From Insolitispirillum peregrinum (GTDB lineage: Bacteria > Pseudomonadota > Alphaproteobacteria > Rhodospirillales > Rhodospirillaceae): 64,000 nt of DNA. The stretch lies in contig NZ_FTOA01000011.1 of the NCBI RefSeq assembly GCF_900156605.1, positions 22,582 to 86,581 on the forward strand. The letters run 5' to 3'. The stretch's first letter is position 1. Every line of letters starts with the position of its first letter. The translations under genes were made by a program, and so were the position numbers. Below, piece by piece: positions 53,098 to 62,239 of the stretch. The notes under the pieces were generated by a model. That model did no database searches. It was not told the DNA's origin and saw nothing but the letters and a program-made list of their open reading frames with translations.

Positions 53098-53667
53098 ATG
53101 ATATTTGGGGGATTGGGTCTGCGCAGCATGATGCTTGCCAGCATCTGCGCATTTGGGATGGTTGTTGCAGCCGGATCAGCACAGGCCAATGAACGCAGAC
53201 AGGAAATGGCGTCGTTGCCCGATGCCGAAATTCACAAGACGGCTGACTATGTTTTTGTTGAGAAGGGAAAACGCCGCCTGACCGTCTGGCGTGACGGCGG
53301 CCTGCTGGCGACGTTCCCGGTTCGTCTGGGACGCACCCCGACCGGCGCCAAAAGCCGGGAAGGCGATGGCCGCACCCCCGAAGGCGTCTACAGCATCGAT
53401 TACCGCAAAAGCGACAGCAGCTTTTACCGGGCCTTCCACATTTCCTATCCGTCACCGATGGATTCCGTGATAGCGCAAAAGCAGGGAGTCAGCCCCGGCG
53501 GAGCGATCATGATTCACGGCCTGCCCAACGACGCCGACAAGGACGCGGCCAAGCGCATCCACAAATACGTCGATTGGACCGAAGGCTGCATTGCAATGAC
53601 CAACAGCGAGATTGACGAGCTGTGGCAGATGGTCCCGCCGGGGACACCGATCGAAATCATCCCCTGA
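53098..53667 (+). CDS. L,D-transpeptidase family protein (YkuD domain)
   Basis: A 189-residue exported protein: signal peptide with A-Q-A cleavage near residue 30, then a YkuD domain with the catalytic pair His140 (IMIHGLPN) and Cys164 in DWTEGCIAMTN. Such enzymes cross-link peptidoglycan 3-3 or anchor lipoproteins; the single-domain form is similar to the ErfK/YafK group, and the YafK branch may instead act as an amidase. AGGGA precedes ATG 53098 closely. Confidence 0.88.
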   Translation: MIFGGLGLRSMMLASICAFGMVVAAGSAQANERRQEMASLPDAEIHKTADYVFVEKGKRRLTVWRDGGLLATFPVRLGRTPTGAKSREGDGRTPEGVYSIDYRKSDSSFYRAFHISYPSPMDSVIAQKQGVSPGGAIMIHGLPNDADKDAAKRIHKYVDWTEGCIAMTNSEIDELWQMVPPGTPIEIIP

Positions 53668-53699
53668 TTTTTTGTGGGGCAGGATGGAATGAGGGTGGA

Positions 53700-56678
53700 T
53701 TACGCTCCACCCTCGTCTTCCAGCAAGGCACAGATCATTGCCAGCAGGCGGCTGCGCTCGGCAGGCATCGGCAAACGATAAACTCCGCGTGCCCCTGCCG
53801 GGGTCGGCCCGAACGGAGCCTCGGCATCGGCTGGGGGCAGGATATGCAGAATTGGCACCAGCGGATCGACCCGCCGGACCGCCTGCACAACCCCGCTTCC
53901 CCGCTCGATCACCTCGGCCCGCGCCACATTCTCGGCGTCAATCAGCACCAGTTGAACGGCCTTGCTGCGCAACAGGCCGACGGCTTCCTCGTCCTTGCTG
54001 GCCACCAGCACATCCAGCCCTTTGGCAATCAGCGCCGCCCGCAGCAGGGACGATTGCCCGGTTTCACTTTCAATCAGCAGTATCCGCCAGGCATTGGCCG
54101 CATCCGGCACGGTCCGCATCTGGTTCTCCACCGGCTCGACACGCCGGGGCTGCTCCGCCAGCGGCCCGGCCAGCACGGCCCCGGTCTCCAGAGGCAGGCG
54201 GATTTCAAAACAGGCCCCTCCCTGCTCGTCATTGCGGGCACTCAGGCTGCCGCCCATCGCGGTGATGATGCCATAGGCCACCGACAACCCCAGCCCGGCC
54301 CCCTGCCCAATGCTTTTGGTGGTAAAGAACGGCTCGAACAAACGATTCGACAGACTGGCCGGAATGCCACCACCGTTATCACTGACCACGATGTGCAGAT
54401 CCCCACCCACCACGCGCCCGGACAAGCGGATAAAACCGCGTGGCGGAACACCGGCGGCGAGCGGCAGGCTCCGCTGTTCACGATAGCCCTTGCCCAGATG
54501 GCCGAGCACTGAATCCTTGGCATTGGACAGCAGGTTCACCAGCACCTGTTCCAGCTGGACCGCCCGCCCCTTGACCGCTGCCCGCTGAGGTGGCAGATCA
54601 ATGCGCAGCTCGATACCGGCATCCGCACATTGTCCCTGCATCACTTGCCCGGCCACCGCCACGGCGGTGATACCATCGAAAATGTGAACCGGAGCCGTAT
54701 CCCGCTGCGAGAAAATGCGGATGTGTTCCAGAATTTGCCCCATCCGGTCCGCCTGGGAGGCAACCCGCTGCAAGGCGGCATGAATGGCCGGAGGCACAGA
54801 AGACACACCGCCATCGGCTTCGGATCGTCCTCCCGCCCGGGCAATCCCCGACGCCAACCACCCGGCATCGCTTTCCTGCGCCACCGCCCGCCTCAGGGCC
54901 GGACTGAGCACGGCGTCTTCGGCCCGCAACCGGCCATCGCGCGCTTCCAGTTCGAGCAGCGCCCCTTCAACCGACATTTTGACGATGTTCAGCGGCTGGC
55001 TCAGTTCATGCGCCATCCCGGCCGGCATTTCCCCCAGCGTCGACAATTTGGCAGCCTGCGCCAACTGGGCATGCAGGGTGGCACTTTCCGTCACATCCTG
55101 AATGACGCAGTCCATCCGCCCAACGCTGCCATCTTCCTCCAGAACGCACTGCCCTTCGTGATGCAGATGGCGTACCGAGCCATCATGACGGCGAATCCGG
55201 TAATCAATGGAAAAAGCCTGCCCATCCTCCAGCGCCTTTCCGACCACGATGGCCGTGCGCGCCCGGTCTTCCGGGTGGACGAGGGTCAGGAACATCTCAT
55301 AGCTGGGGTTGGCGGCAGAGCCTCGCCCCGTTGAGCCGGACAATCCGCAGATGCGGGCCAGCTCGGCTGACCACCACATGCGGTTATCGCGCAACGACCA
55401 TTCCCAACTGCCGATATGGGCCAGGGACTGCGCATGCGACAGATGCGTTTCGGCCGCCCGGTAACGCTGTTCGCTTTGGTGCAACGACCGCAGATAGACA
55501 CTGACCTGCCGGGCCAGAAACAACAGGGCAAACACGCCACTGCATCCCACCAGCACCAGCGTCAGCGCCCGCGCCCCCCAACTGGCAAAGGCATCCCGCG
55601 CCGGAACGCCGACCACCACCACCAGCGGATAATCGGCCAGCGCCGCATAACCATAGACAAACGGTGCCGTCCCCCCCAGCGAGAACATGCCCGGCGGCTG
55701 GCTCGTTTCGACCCGACTGTCCAGACGGGCAGCCAGATCACCGTTTTGCCCCCAGTACAGCCCTTGCGATGCCTGTTCCAGCAAACGCCTGAACAGCAAC
55801 GATCCGCGCCATGACCCCGCCGCCCCGGCAACCCGATAGGGGGCCCGGCCAATGACCTCGCCATCTCGCCGCAGCACAACCATTTCACTGCTGTCAGCCA
55901 TGTCGAGCGCACGGTAAAACCCGCCGAAGACATTGGGATCGAGCGTGGCTACCACCCAGCCCCGGACGGTTTGCCCCTCGCCATAAACGGCGCGGCTGAC
56001 AAAGACCCGGCGTTCTCCGCCATGCCCCTCGCCGGTTCCTTCCGGCGTCACCGGGATCGCATAGGGCGGCGAGATGACCACCGCCCCCAAACGCATGCCC
56101 TGCCCCGGCGTTTCCCGCGCATCGCCGGCAATCACCACCACCCCGTCCTGTTTCACCGGCGGGGGAGCAGCCTGTGGCAAACCTTGCAGATAACGGTATA
56201 GCTCGGCGGACGAGAGACCATCGGCATCGCCCACCCTCTCCAGCGTCTCGCCATCAGCCGAAACGATCGACAGAGTGCGGACATAGGGCGGCAACAACGA
56301 TGCCTGCGGCAATTGTGCCCGCTCTCCGGTCTCGATGCCATGCCCAACGGTCACCAGCAGGCGATCGACCTCGGCAAAGGACCGGGCCACCGACTCGCGC
56401 AGGGCCAGAGACAGGCTGCGGGCGGTCTGCTCAACGCCAACCCGCACCCGCTGGTGATCGAAATCGGCCACGGCATAAAGCACCATCCCCAGAGAGACCA
56501 CCACCACGAGCACACCGCCCAGCAATGGCCGTTGCCACAGCGAATGCCCCAGCCCCCACCAGCGTTGACGCCAGCGGAGCAGGGTTTTCGCCATCGGCGC
56601 CAGCCGGGGCCATGTCATCCCGCGAGCCATCCCTGTCATACTCCGTTGCAGCGTTTCCCGACCCCTTTTAGCAATCAT
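53700..56678 (-). CDS. Hybrid-like sensor histidine kinase (dCache, PAS, HisKA, HATPase, receiver-like)
   Basis: A 992-residue membrane kinase. TM1 lies at 53-72, a periplasmic Cache-like sensor at about 75-365 and TM2 at 370-391. A PAS (415-535), a HisKA with H-box AHELSQPLN (His557), an HATPase with N-box NLLSNAKDS, DNGGGIP, FEPFFTTK and GAGLGLS, and a C-terminal receiver-like domain (864-985, possible acceptor Asp914 in VLIDAE) follow. The two helices of HisKA are separated by an insertion of about 60 residues (575-640). The receiver lacks the usual acidic pair at its start (LLIESETG), so it may be a pseudoreceiver. The start at ATG 56678 is chosen; the frame extends 23 codons further. Confidence 0.9.
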   Translation of the reverse strand: MIAKRGRETLQRSMTGMARGMTWPRLAPMAKTLLRWRQRWWGLGHSLWQRPLLGGVLVVVVSLGMVLYAVADFDHQRVRVGVEQTARSLSLALRESVARSFAEVDRLLVTVGHGIETGERAQLPQASLLPPYVRTLSIVSADGETLERVGDADGLSSAELYRYLQGLPQAAPPPVKQDGVVVIAGDARETPGQGMRLGAVVISPPYAIPVTPEGTGEGHGGERRVFVSRAVYGEGQTVRGWVVATLDPNVFGGFYRALDMADSSEMVVLRRDGEVIGRAPYRVAGAAGSWRGSLLFRRLLEQASQGLYWGQNGDLAARLDSRVETSQPPGMFSLGGTAPFVYGYAALADYPLVVVVGVPARDAFASWGARALTLVLVGCSGVFALLFLARQVSVYLRSLHQSEQRYRAAETHLSHAQSLAHIGSWEWSLRDNRMWWSAELARICGLSGSTGRGSAANPSYEMFLTLVHPEDRARTAIVVGKALEDGQAFSIDYRIRRHDGSVRHLHHEGQCVLEEDGSVGRMDCVIQDVTESATLHAQLAQAAKLSTLGEMPAGMAHELSQPLNIVKMSVEGALLELEARDGRLRAEDAVLSPALRRAVAQESDAGWLASGIARAGGRSEADGGVSSVPPAIHAALQRVASQADRMGQILEHIRIFSQRDTAPVHIFDGITAVAVAGQVMQGQCADAGIELRIDLPPQRAAVKGRAVQLEQVLVNLLSNAKDSVLGHLGKGYREQRSLPLAAGVPPRGFIRLSGRVVGGDLHIVVSDNGGGIPASLSNRLFEPFFTTKSIGQGAGLGLSVAYGIITAMGGSLSARNDEQGGACFEIRLPLETGAVLAGPLAEQPRRVEPVENQMRTVPDAANAWRILLIESETGQSSLLRAALIAKGLDVLVASKDEEAVGLLRSKAVQLVLIDAENVARAEVIERGSGVVQAVRRVDPLVPILHILPPADAEAPFGPTPAGARGVYRLPMPAERSRLLAMICALLEDEGGA

Positions 56679-56803
56679 ACGGCTTCCGGACCATTTCTTT
56701 AGGGGTTCATAAGAGCACCAGCCCTTATACCGATGGCAGATCACCATACCCCAATACCCACGGCATGGTCAGGTCAAGGCAAGGCATCCCCCGCGCCACC
56801 CTA

Positions 56804-56836
56804 CCAAAAAAGGCCGCCCCGGTCTCCCGGAGCGGC
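56804..56836 (-). terminator. Intrinsic terminator-like hairpin upstream of the sensor kinase gene
   Basis: Read leftwards, GGCCGCTCCGG and CCGGGGCGGCC pair and are followed by six T. It lies about 125 bp before the start of the leftward kinase gene and may attenuate it or stop transcripts from the divergent side. Confidence 0.65.
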
Positions 56837-56841
56837 CACCA

Positions 56842-56945
56842 AGGTTATCGGCAAATGGAGGTGTGCCCCAGAGCGGGCAACATCTCGAACGGGACCGGTG
56901 TTTCGCCAGTGGAACGGGTCGGAGAGACCACCTGCCCCGTGCCTA
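56842..56945 (+). promoter_or_regulatory. Possible cobalamin riboswitch before cbiD (weak)
   Basis: The 220 bp leader of cbiD contains GGTCGGAGAGACCACCTGCC, which resembles the B12 box (AGYCMGGAGACCTGCC), preceded by GGAGGTGTGCCCC and GCGGGCAAC that loosely recall the conserved core. Several core positions do not fit, so this is only a suggestion, supported by the cobalamin function of the gene. Confidence 0.25.
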
Positions 56946-57056
56946 CAACAGCACACTCCCGCAACACCAGCTTTGACAATTCGCAACGTCTCGGGAACTC
57001 TGTCGAAAATCAGATACCGTTTTTCCGTCGCCACCAGCGCAAGAGTACCTGAACCC

Positions 57057-58169
57057 ATGCCCGCATCCCCCGAAGACTTCAGCGATGGCAAACCGTTGCG
57101 TTCCGGCTGGACGACGGGCGCCTGCGCCACCGCCGCCACCAAGGCCGCCTGCATGGCCCTGTTCGGGGATGGCTTCCCCGACCCGGTTTCCATCACCCTG
57201 CCACGCGGTGAAACCCCCAGCTTTGCCCTGTCACTGACCGAACGCGGTGACGGCTGGGCCCGGGCGGCGGTGATCAAGGATGCCGGAGACGACCCCGACG
57301 TGACCCATGGGGCAACCATCATCGCCACCGTCCGCCACGCCCCGACGGGGAGTGGTATTGTCTTTCGTGCCGGAACGGGCGTCGGAACGGTCACCAAACC
57401 CGGCCTGCCCCTCCCCCCCGGAGAACCGGCCATCAATCCGGTGCCCCGCCGCCTGATGAGTGCCGAGGTCGTCGCCATCACCAACCGCCACCGCTGCCCG
57501 GCCGATCTGGAAATTGAAATCAGCGTCCCGAATGGTGCGGCGCTGGCGCTGGCCACCTGGAATCCCCGGCTGGGTATTCTGGGCGGCCTGTCCATTCTGG
57601 GCACCACCGGGGTGGTGGTCCCCTATTCCTGCTCGGCCTGGATTCATTCCATCCAGCGCGGCATCGACGTTGCCCGCGCCACCGGCCTGTCCCATGTGGT
57701 GGCCAGCGTCGGCAACACCTCGGAACGGGCAGCCCTCACCCTGACTGGCCTGCCCGCCGAAGCGGTCATCGACATGGGGGACTTTGTCGGCGGCATGCTG
57801 AAGTATCTGCGACGTCACCCCCTGCCCCACGTCATCATTGCCGGAGGTTTCGCCAAACTGTCAAAGCTGGCCAGGGGAGCAATGGACCTGCATTCGAAAC
57901 GCTCGCAGGTTGACCTGCCGTATCTGGCCGACCATCTGCGCCGTCTGGGAGCGGACGAGGCGTTGATTGCCCACGCCATGAGCGCGAATACCGCCCTTGA
58001 AGTGCTGGAGATGTCACGGTCTGCGGGCTTGCCGCTGGGCGATGCCATCGCCGCCGACGCCACCCGCGCGGCCAGCGACGTTCTGGACCGGGACGACGTG
58101 GCCGTCAGCGTGCTTGTCTTTGACCGCAAAGGGGTGTTGGTCGGTCGTCACCCTGCCGCCACGCCCTGA
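57057..58169 (+). CDS. cbiD: Cobalt-precorrin-5B (C1)-methyltransferase
   Basis: Methylates C-1 during corrin ring synthesis. The 370 residues carry the family opening LRSGWTTGACATAATKAA, IPRRLM-like NPVPRRLM, LGILGGLSILGTTG, VPYSCSAW, and the C-terminal VIIAGGFAKLSKLA block. I start it at ATG 57057 (MPASPEDFSDGK); the longer frame lacks homology and overlaps the divergent kinase leader. CbiD is a marker for the cobalt-early pathway but also occurs in alphaproteobacteria that otherwise use CobF-type enzymes. It stands alone here. Confidence 0.93.
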   Translation: MPASPEDFSDGKPLRSGWTTGACATAATKAACMALFGDGFPDPVSITLPRGETPSFALSLTERGDGWARAAVIKDAGDDPDVTHGATIIATVRHAPTGSGIVFRAGTGVGTVTKPGLPLPPGEPAINPVPRRLMSAEVVAITNRHRCPADLEIEISVPNGAALALATWNPRLGILGGLSILGTTGVVVPYSCSAWIHSIQRGIDVARATGLSHVVASVGNTSERAALTLTGLPAEAVIDMGDFVGGMLKYLRRHPLPHVIIAGGFAKLSKLARGAMDLHSKRSQVDLPYLADHLRRLGADEALIAHAMSANTALEVLEMSRSAGLPLGDAIAADATRAASDVLDRDDVAVSVLVFDRKGVLVGRHPAATP

Positions 58170-58292
58170 TCACGGCAAACCATGCCGGAATAACCACCGC
58201 TCAGGCCATTGCCATAAAAAAATCATCAAAATCAAAGATTCCTCTTGCAGGCTTCCGTCAGGCTCGGTATACACCCGTCCACGCAATCGAGA

Positions 58293-58369
58293 GCGGGTGT
58301 AGCTCAGTTGGTTAGAGTGCCGGCCTGTCACGCCGGAGGTCGCGGGTTCGAGCCCCGTCACTCGCGCCA
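58293..58369 (+). tRNA. tRNA-Asp (GTC), copy 1
   Basis: Acceptor GCGGGTG/CACTCGC, D arm GCTC-AGTTGGTTA-GAGT, anticodon stem CCGGC/GCCGG with loop CTGTCAC (anticodon GTC), T arm CGGGG with TTCGAG, discriminator G and encoded CCA. Identical to the copies at 58565 and 58984. Confidence 0.96.
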
Positions 58370-58379
58370 CTCTCGAACG

Positions 58380-58414
58380 AAAAAAGCCGTCCTTCCCGTA
58401 AGGACGGCTTTTTT
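58380..58414 (+). terminator. Terminator of tRNA-Asp copy 1
   Basis: AAAAAAGCCGTCCTT-cccgt-AAGGACGGCTTTTTT, a perfect stem with A and T tracts; works in both directions. Confidence 0.95.
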
Positions 58415-58564
58415 GTTTCCCCCCAACATCAGCACGTACGGATAACCTGTTGAACGGGCAAATTCTTTTGCCTCCGACGGTCAGTGATTTTTTTTCATGG
58501 CACGGCGCATTTTTCTCTTGCGTCTCCCATTCCAGACCGCTATAAACCGCCCACGCAATCGAGA

Positions 58565-58641
58565 GCGGGTGTAGCTCAGTTGGTTAGAGTGCCGGCCTGT
58601 CACGCCGGAGGTCGCGGGTTCGAGCCCCGTCACTCGCGCCA
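58565..58641 (+). tRNA. tRNA-Asp (GTC), copy 2
   Basis: Identical in all 77 positions to copy 1. The flanks match too: TATAAACCGCCCACGCAATC before, and CTCTCGAACG plus the terminator after. Confidence 0.96.
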
Positions 58642-58651
58642 CTCTCGAACG

Positions 58652-58686
58652 AAAAAAGCCGTCCTTCCCGTAAGGACGGCTTTTTT
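58652..58686 (+). terminator. Terminator of tRNA-Asp copy 2
   Basis: Same perfect GCCGTCCTT / AAGGACGGC stem and T tract as after copy 1. Confidence 0.95.
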
Positions 58687-58719
58687 ATTGCCCGCTTTTC
58701 ACACCAGAGCGTTTTCCGT

Positions 58720-58890
58720 GCCGCATTTTCCGAGCCGTTGACCGTAAACGGTCAACTTGAAAATGCTCCCTACTTTTAATGCCGCATTTTCCGAGCCGTT
58801 GACCGTAAACGGTCAACTTGAAAATGCTCTCTACTTTTAATGCCGCATTTTCCGAGCCGTTGACCGTAAACGGTCAACTTGAAAATGCTC
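58720..58890. repeat. Three tandem 3' halves of repeat family A (61-bp period)
   Basis: Units start at 58720, 58781 and 58842. Each carries GCCGCATTTTCCGAGC, the hairpin GTTGACCGTAAACGGTCAAC and GAAAATGCTC, linked by CTACTTTTAAT. A partial left half (ACCAGAGCGTTTTCC) precedes the first unit. They lie between tRNA-Asp copies 2 and 3. Confidence 0.9.
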
Positions 58891-58983
58891 AGGACCCCGA
58901 ATGTCATTTTTTTTTGCGTTTCAGTGCATTTTTGTCTTACACATTTGCCCGCAAGCAGGTATAAACCGCCCACGCAATCGAGA

Positions 58984-59060
58984 GCGGGTGTAGCTCAGTT
59001 GGTTAGAGTGCCGGCCTGTCACGCCGGAGGTCGCGGGTTCGAGCCCCGTCACTCGCGCCA
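58984..59060 (+). tRNA. tRNA-Asp (GTC), copy 3
   Basis: Identical to copies 1 and 2, with the same upstream TATAAACCGCCCACGCAATC block as copy 2. Confidence 0.96.
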
Positions 59061-59070
59061 CTCTCGAACG

Positions 59071-59105
59071 AAAAAAGCCGTCCTTCCCGTAAGGACGGCT
59101 TTTTT
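59071..59105 (+). terminator. Terminator of tRNA-Asp copy 3
   Basis: Same perfect stem and T tract as the other two copies. Confidence 0.95.
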
Positions 59106-59231
59106 ATTGCCCTTGTTAAAAAAATACATGAAAATACACAAACGACCCCTGATAATCATTCCCCAAAAGGGGCATATCCAGTAAAGCATCCGTCCAAACT
59201 GCCGAACGCTCCAGCTCCCGGGAGACCCGCC

Positions 59232-59693
59232 ATGTCTGATGTGGCCAGCAGCACCTCTGCCTCCAGCCTCCCCCGCGAACCACGCCCGATGCTGCGGGTT
59301 TGCTATCTGGGGCTGGGGTGGATTTTTGTCGGCCTCGGGCTACTGGGGGCCGTGCTGCCCCTGTTGCCAACCACACCGTTCCTGCTGCTGGCCGTCTGGG
59401 CCTTTGCCCGCTCCAGCCGCCGCCTGCACGACTGGCTGTATCATCATCCCCGCTTTGGCCAGTCGCTGCGGTCGTGGCGTGATCACCGGGTGATTTCGTG
59501 GCGGGCAAAAACCGCCTCCTTGTCGATGATGAGCCTCAGCATGGTCTATGTCGCCATCCTGACCCCTTCGCCGGTCTGGGCCAAGATGCTGACCGCCCTG
59601 TGCCTGTGCAGCGTCGGGGCATGGATCGCCACCCGCCCCAGCGCTCCCCCCAGTCCGTCCCGGCGCCCGGTCAGTGGGCCAGAAACGCCGTAA
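59232..59693 (+). CDS. DUF454/YbaN-like inner membrane protein
   Basis: A 153-residue protein with a cytoplasmic tail and three hydrophobic helices. The family signature GLGWIFVGLGLLGAVLPLLPTTPFLLLA is present in pieces, with FARSSRRLHDWLYHHPRFG and WRDHRVISWRAK following. GGGAG lies before the ATG. YbaN-type proteins have no established function. It is downstream of the tRNA-Asp array with its own start signals. Confidence 0.85.
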   Translation: MSDVASSTSASSLPREPRPMLRVCYLGLGWIFVGLGLLGAVLPLLPTTPFLLLAVWAFARSSRRLHDWLYHHPRFGQSLRSWRDHRVISWRAKTASLSMMSLSMVYVAILTPSPVWAKMLTALCLCSVGAWIATRPSAPPSPSRRPVSGPETP

Positions 59694-59769
59694 CCGCATC
59701 CGTCTGCCCTGCCACATCATGGAGCAGAGCTCCACGGTCCTGTTTTCTTTGTGTCGTGTACTGTGGTCA

Positions 59770-59855
59770 GATTTAACGCACGCCGGTCTAACCTTTTAAT
59801 CTGTCGCAGTAATTTTGCGCAAAACCGGTTCCCGCTTTTGCGCTCACTGCTCTAA
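59770..59855. repeat. Dispersed repeat family B, right part, joined to a family-C end
   Basis: GTGTCGTGTACTGTGG at 59752-59767, the end motif of family C, is followed by AACGCACGCCGGTCTAACC and the complete right half of family B, ending TTTTGCGCTCACTGCTCTA. The final CTA is the complement of the stop of the leftward MCP-like gene. Confidence 0.8.
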
Positions 59856-61651
59856 AAAAGAAACCCGGAAATATCGAGGTCGCCCTCCCTGGCAGAAACC
59901 GGAGCAGGTTCGGGGGCATGTGGCATTTCGCTCAGGTCTTCCCCCAGCAGTGCGGCATGGACACCGCGCTCACTCAGCATGGTGTAATGATCGCGCAGGA
60001 ACGCCAGCAACGTCTGCTGCTCATCCCGAGGATCTCCCTCGCAGGGGTAGCTGGCGGTTTTGCGCTCCACCTCTTCCAGATTGAACAGCACGCTTTTAAG
60101 ACCAGCCTGCAGGCGGGGCCGCAGGGTAAAGGTCTGCAAGGTCTTGTCAATGAACCGGGTCAACTCGCGGGCCTGTTGCTGGATCGCCGTCAAGTCCCGC
60201 GATGAACTGCTGCCGACCTGATCAAGCGAGTCGATCGACGAGCGCAGAACCTTGTCCAGATGCCCGATCAGCACCCCGTCACTGCTTTTCTCATGACTTT
60301 CCAGAATCAGGGTTTCCTGACTGATCACCCCAAGCTGACCGGAAATCTGGGCTGCGGTTGTCCGCGTCTGCCGGGCACTGCTCTGCAATTCCCCCGCCAC
60401 CACGTTCAACGACCGCCCACGGGTTCCGATGCTGCCACATTTCAGCGAGGCATTCAGGCCAATCAGATGCATTTCGGCATCGATGTCATGGATGGCATGC
60501 AACGTCCGGCTCATGGCATCGGCCATCCCCCGCACCCGCAACAGGCTTTCGTCGGTTTCCTGACGTGCCCGGCGGTAATGCTCCAGAATGGTTTCGGTCT
60601 GTTTCAGATCCCGTTCCATATCGAGCAAAAAGCCCCCATGGTCCTGCTGGTCGGCACCGTGCAGGGCATGAACCTGTTCCTGCACACCCTCCATCAGGTC
60701 ACCCAGCCGCCGCAGGTTCTGTTCAACATCGGCAACCCGATCATCCAGTTCCTGCCGGATCGCCTGCACCTGATGGATTTGCAGATGACTGACCAGATGG
60801 CACAACCGGCCCACCTGCATCATCGACAACGGCTGATCGACCTGTTCGCCTTTCAGTACGCGGGCAACGGTATCAACGGCCTGCTCGATGTGCTCCAGCC
60901 GCTGGCGGATCATGTCACCAACCTGCAGCCCCGACACCACATGACCGATGGCTTCATCGGTCTGCCGCAACACCCACGATAGCTGATCAATGGTCTGGCG
61001 GGCACTGTCTTGCCGGGCGTGCAAGGCTTGCACCGCCCCGGTCAGGCGACGGTTGATCGCATCAAGCTCGGTGCGGTGCTGACCATGGAACTCGACCTGC
61101 AGGGAAATCGACCGCGCCAGCAGGGTCCGCAACTCTTGCAGGATCAGGAGGATATTGCGGACCGTATCGCTACCCCGTGTCACCAGACTGCCGATTTCGC
61201 GGGTAAAGACACTGAAATCAATCCCCAGATCGGCCACCAGCGCGGCTTCGATCCGCGCATTGATCGACAACATTTTCACATGGGAAATGATCTTGCCCTG
61301 ATCGGTCAGGGCTCGCTGAATATCGGCGGCCGCCTGATCAATGCGCTGTAATCCCAGATTTTGCTCGCTGCGGTCAGACAAGAGGCGGTTCAGCGATTGC
61401 AGATCCTGTTCAAGCTGAACGATGGTCGACAGCAGCCAGTCGGCATTAAACATGCCCACCAGATCTCCGGCTGTCGCGGTCAGGCTGCGCACCGTCGAGC
61501 GTGCTTGCGACAGTTGCTGGCCGATAAACAGACAGTCCTGTTCGCATGGCTCATACAGCAGGCGCAAATCCCGCATGATCGTCGCCAGAGGCGCATCCAG
61601 ATCAGGCAGCGGACGACCCGGCATCAGGCTGACTGCGGGAGAAGAGCTCAT
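59852..61651 (-). CDS. Soluble methyl-accepting-chemotaxis-like protein in a che operon
   Basis: A 599-residue, almost entirely helical protein with no membrane segment. Two stretches resemble the MCP signalling tip: KMLSINARIEAALVADLG (about 124-141) and MHLIGLNASLKCGSIGTRGR (about 394-413), followed by LNVVAGELQSSARQTRTTAAQI as in the descending helix. A duplicated or split signalling domain in a cytoplasmic protein is likely. It is the last gene of the leftward cheB-cheD operon, 9 bp after cheD, so a role in chemotaxis signalling or adaptation is inferred. Conserved methylation sites cannot be assigned. Confidence 0.75.
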   Translation of the reverse strand: MSSSPAVSLMPGRPLPDLDAPLATIMRDLRLLYEPCEQDCLFIGQQLSQARSTVRSLTATAGDLVGMFNADWLLSTIVQLEQDLQSLNRLLSDRSEQNLGLQRIDQAAADIQRALTDQGKIISHVKMLSINARIEAALVADLGIDFSVFTREIGSLVTRGSDTVRNILLILQELRTLLARSISLQVEFHGQHRTELDAINRRLTGAVQALHARQDSARQTIDQLSWVLRQTDEAIGHVVSGLQVGDMIRQRLEHIEQAVDTVARVLKGEQVDQPLSMMQVGRLCHLVSHLQIHQVQAIRQELDDRVADVEQNLRRLGDLMEGVQEQVHALHGADQQDHGGFLLDMERDLKQTETILEHYRRARQETDESLLRVRGMADAMSRTLHAIHDIDAEMHLIGLNASLKCGSIGTRGRSLNVVAGELQSSARQTRTTAAQISGQLGVISQETLILESHEKSSDGVLIGHLDKVLRSSIDSLDQVGSSSSRDLTAIQQQARELTRFIDKTLQTFTLRPRLQAGLKSVLFNLEEVERKTASYPCEGDPRDEQQTLLAFLRDHYTMLSERGVHAALLGEDLSEMPHAPEPAPVSAREGDLDISGFLF

Positions 61652-61660
61652 GCAATTTCC

Positions 61661-62239
61661 TTATTTCTCGGCAGCCGTGTGCCGTAGCGGACGCACCGTA
61701 TTGACCGGACGGACCCACACATCGCCAGTCGCGGTTACCATTTTCAGCATCATCCCATGCGGTCGCATCACCAGTTCGCGCACCACCTGTAGTCGATATT
61801 CTGCCAGCAAAATGCGGGCTACCGCAACGTTGACCTGTCCGACATAGGGACGATTCTCCTCGTCGTTCCGCTCGGGGAGGGACAGAACGGAATTACCGCC
61901 AAACAGCTTGACCTGAATGGTCTGGCGACGGGCGCCCAGGGATTCCATGCGGGCCAACAGGGCTTTCAGCGCCCCTGCCGCCGCCCGGGTTGACTGGGGG
62001 TCGCTGGCCGGAGCGTGGGGAATGGCAAAATGGTTCATGCCGCCAACACTGCTCATCGGGTCAAACAGGCACATGGCAACGCACGATCCCAGAATGGTGG
62101 TGATGACATGTGGCGTTGCCGAGGCGAACACTTCGCCCGGATGCAAAAAGGACGACGAGACGTGCTGTTCCAACCCGCTTTCGGGTGACAGGAACAACGT
62201 GACCGGTTCAGGAATGGCGGGCATGTCATCTTCATCCAT
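61661..62239 (-). CDS. cheD: CheD chemoreceptor glutamine deamidase
   Basis: Deamidates glutamines of chemoreceptors. 192 residues from ATG 62239, with the catalytic Cys in [15 protein letters not shown] and His in [10 protein letters not shown], then [12 protein letters not shown]. The start overlaps the cheB stop (ATGGATGA), which implies translational coupling; the longer frame antedates this and overlaps cheB out of frame. The C-terminal 50 residues are longer than in minimal CheD proteins. Confidence 0.93.
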   Translation of the reverse strand: MDEDDMPAIPEPVTLFLSPESGLEQHVSSSFLHPGEVFASATPHVITTILGSCVAMCLFDPMSSVGGMNHFAIPHAPASDPQSTRAAAGALKALLARMESLGARRQTIQVKLFGGNSVLSLPERNDEENRPYVGQVNVAVARILLAEYRLQVVRELVMRPHGMMLKMVTATGDVWVRPVNTVRPLRHTAAEK

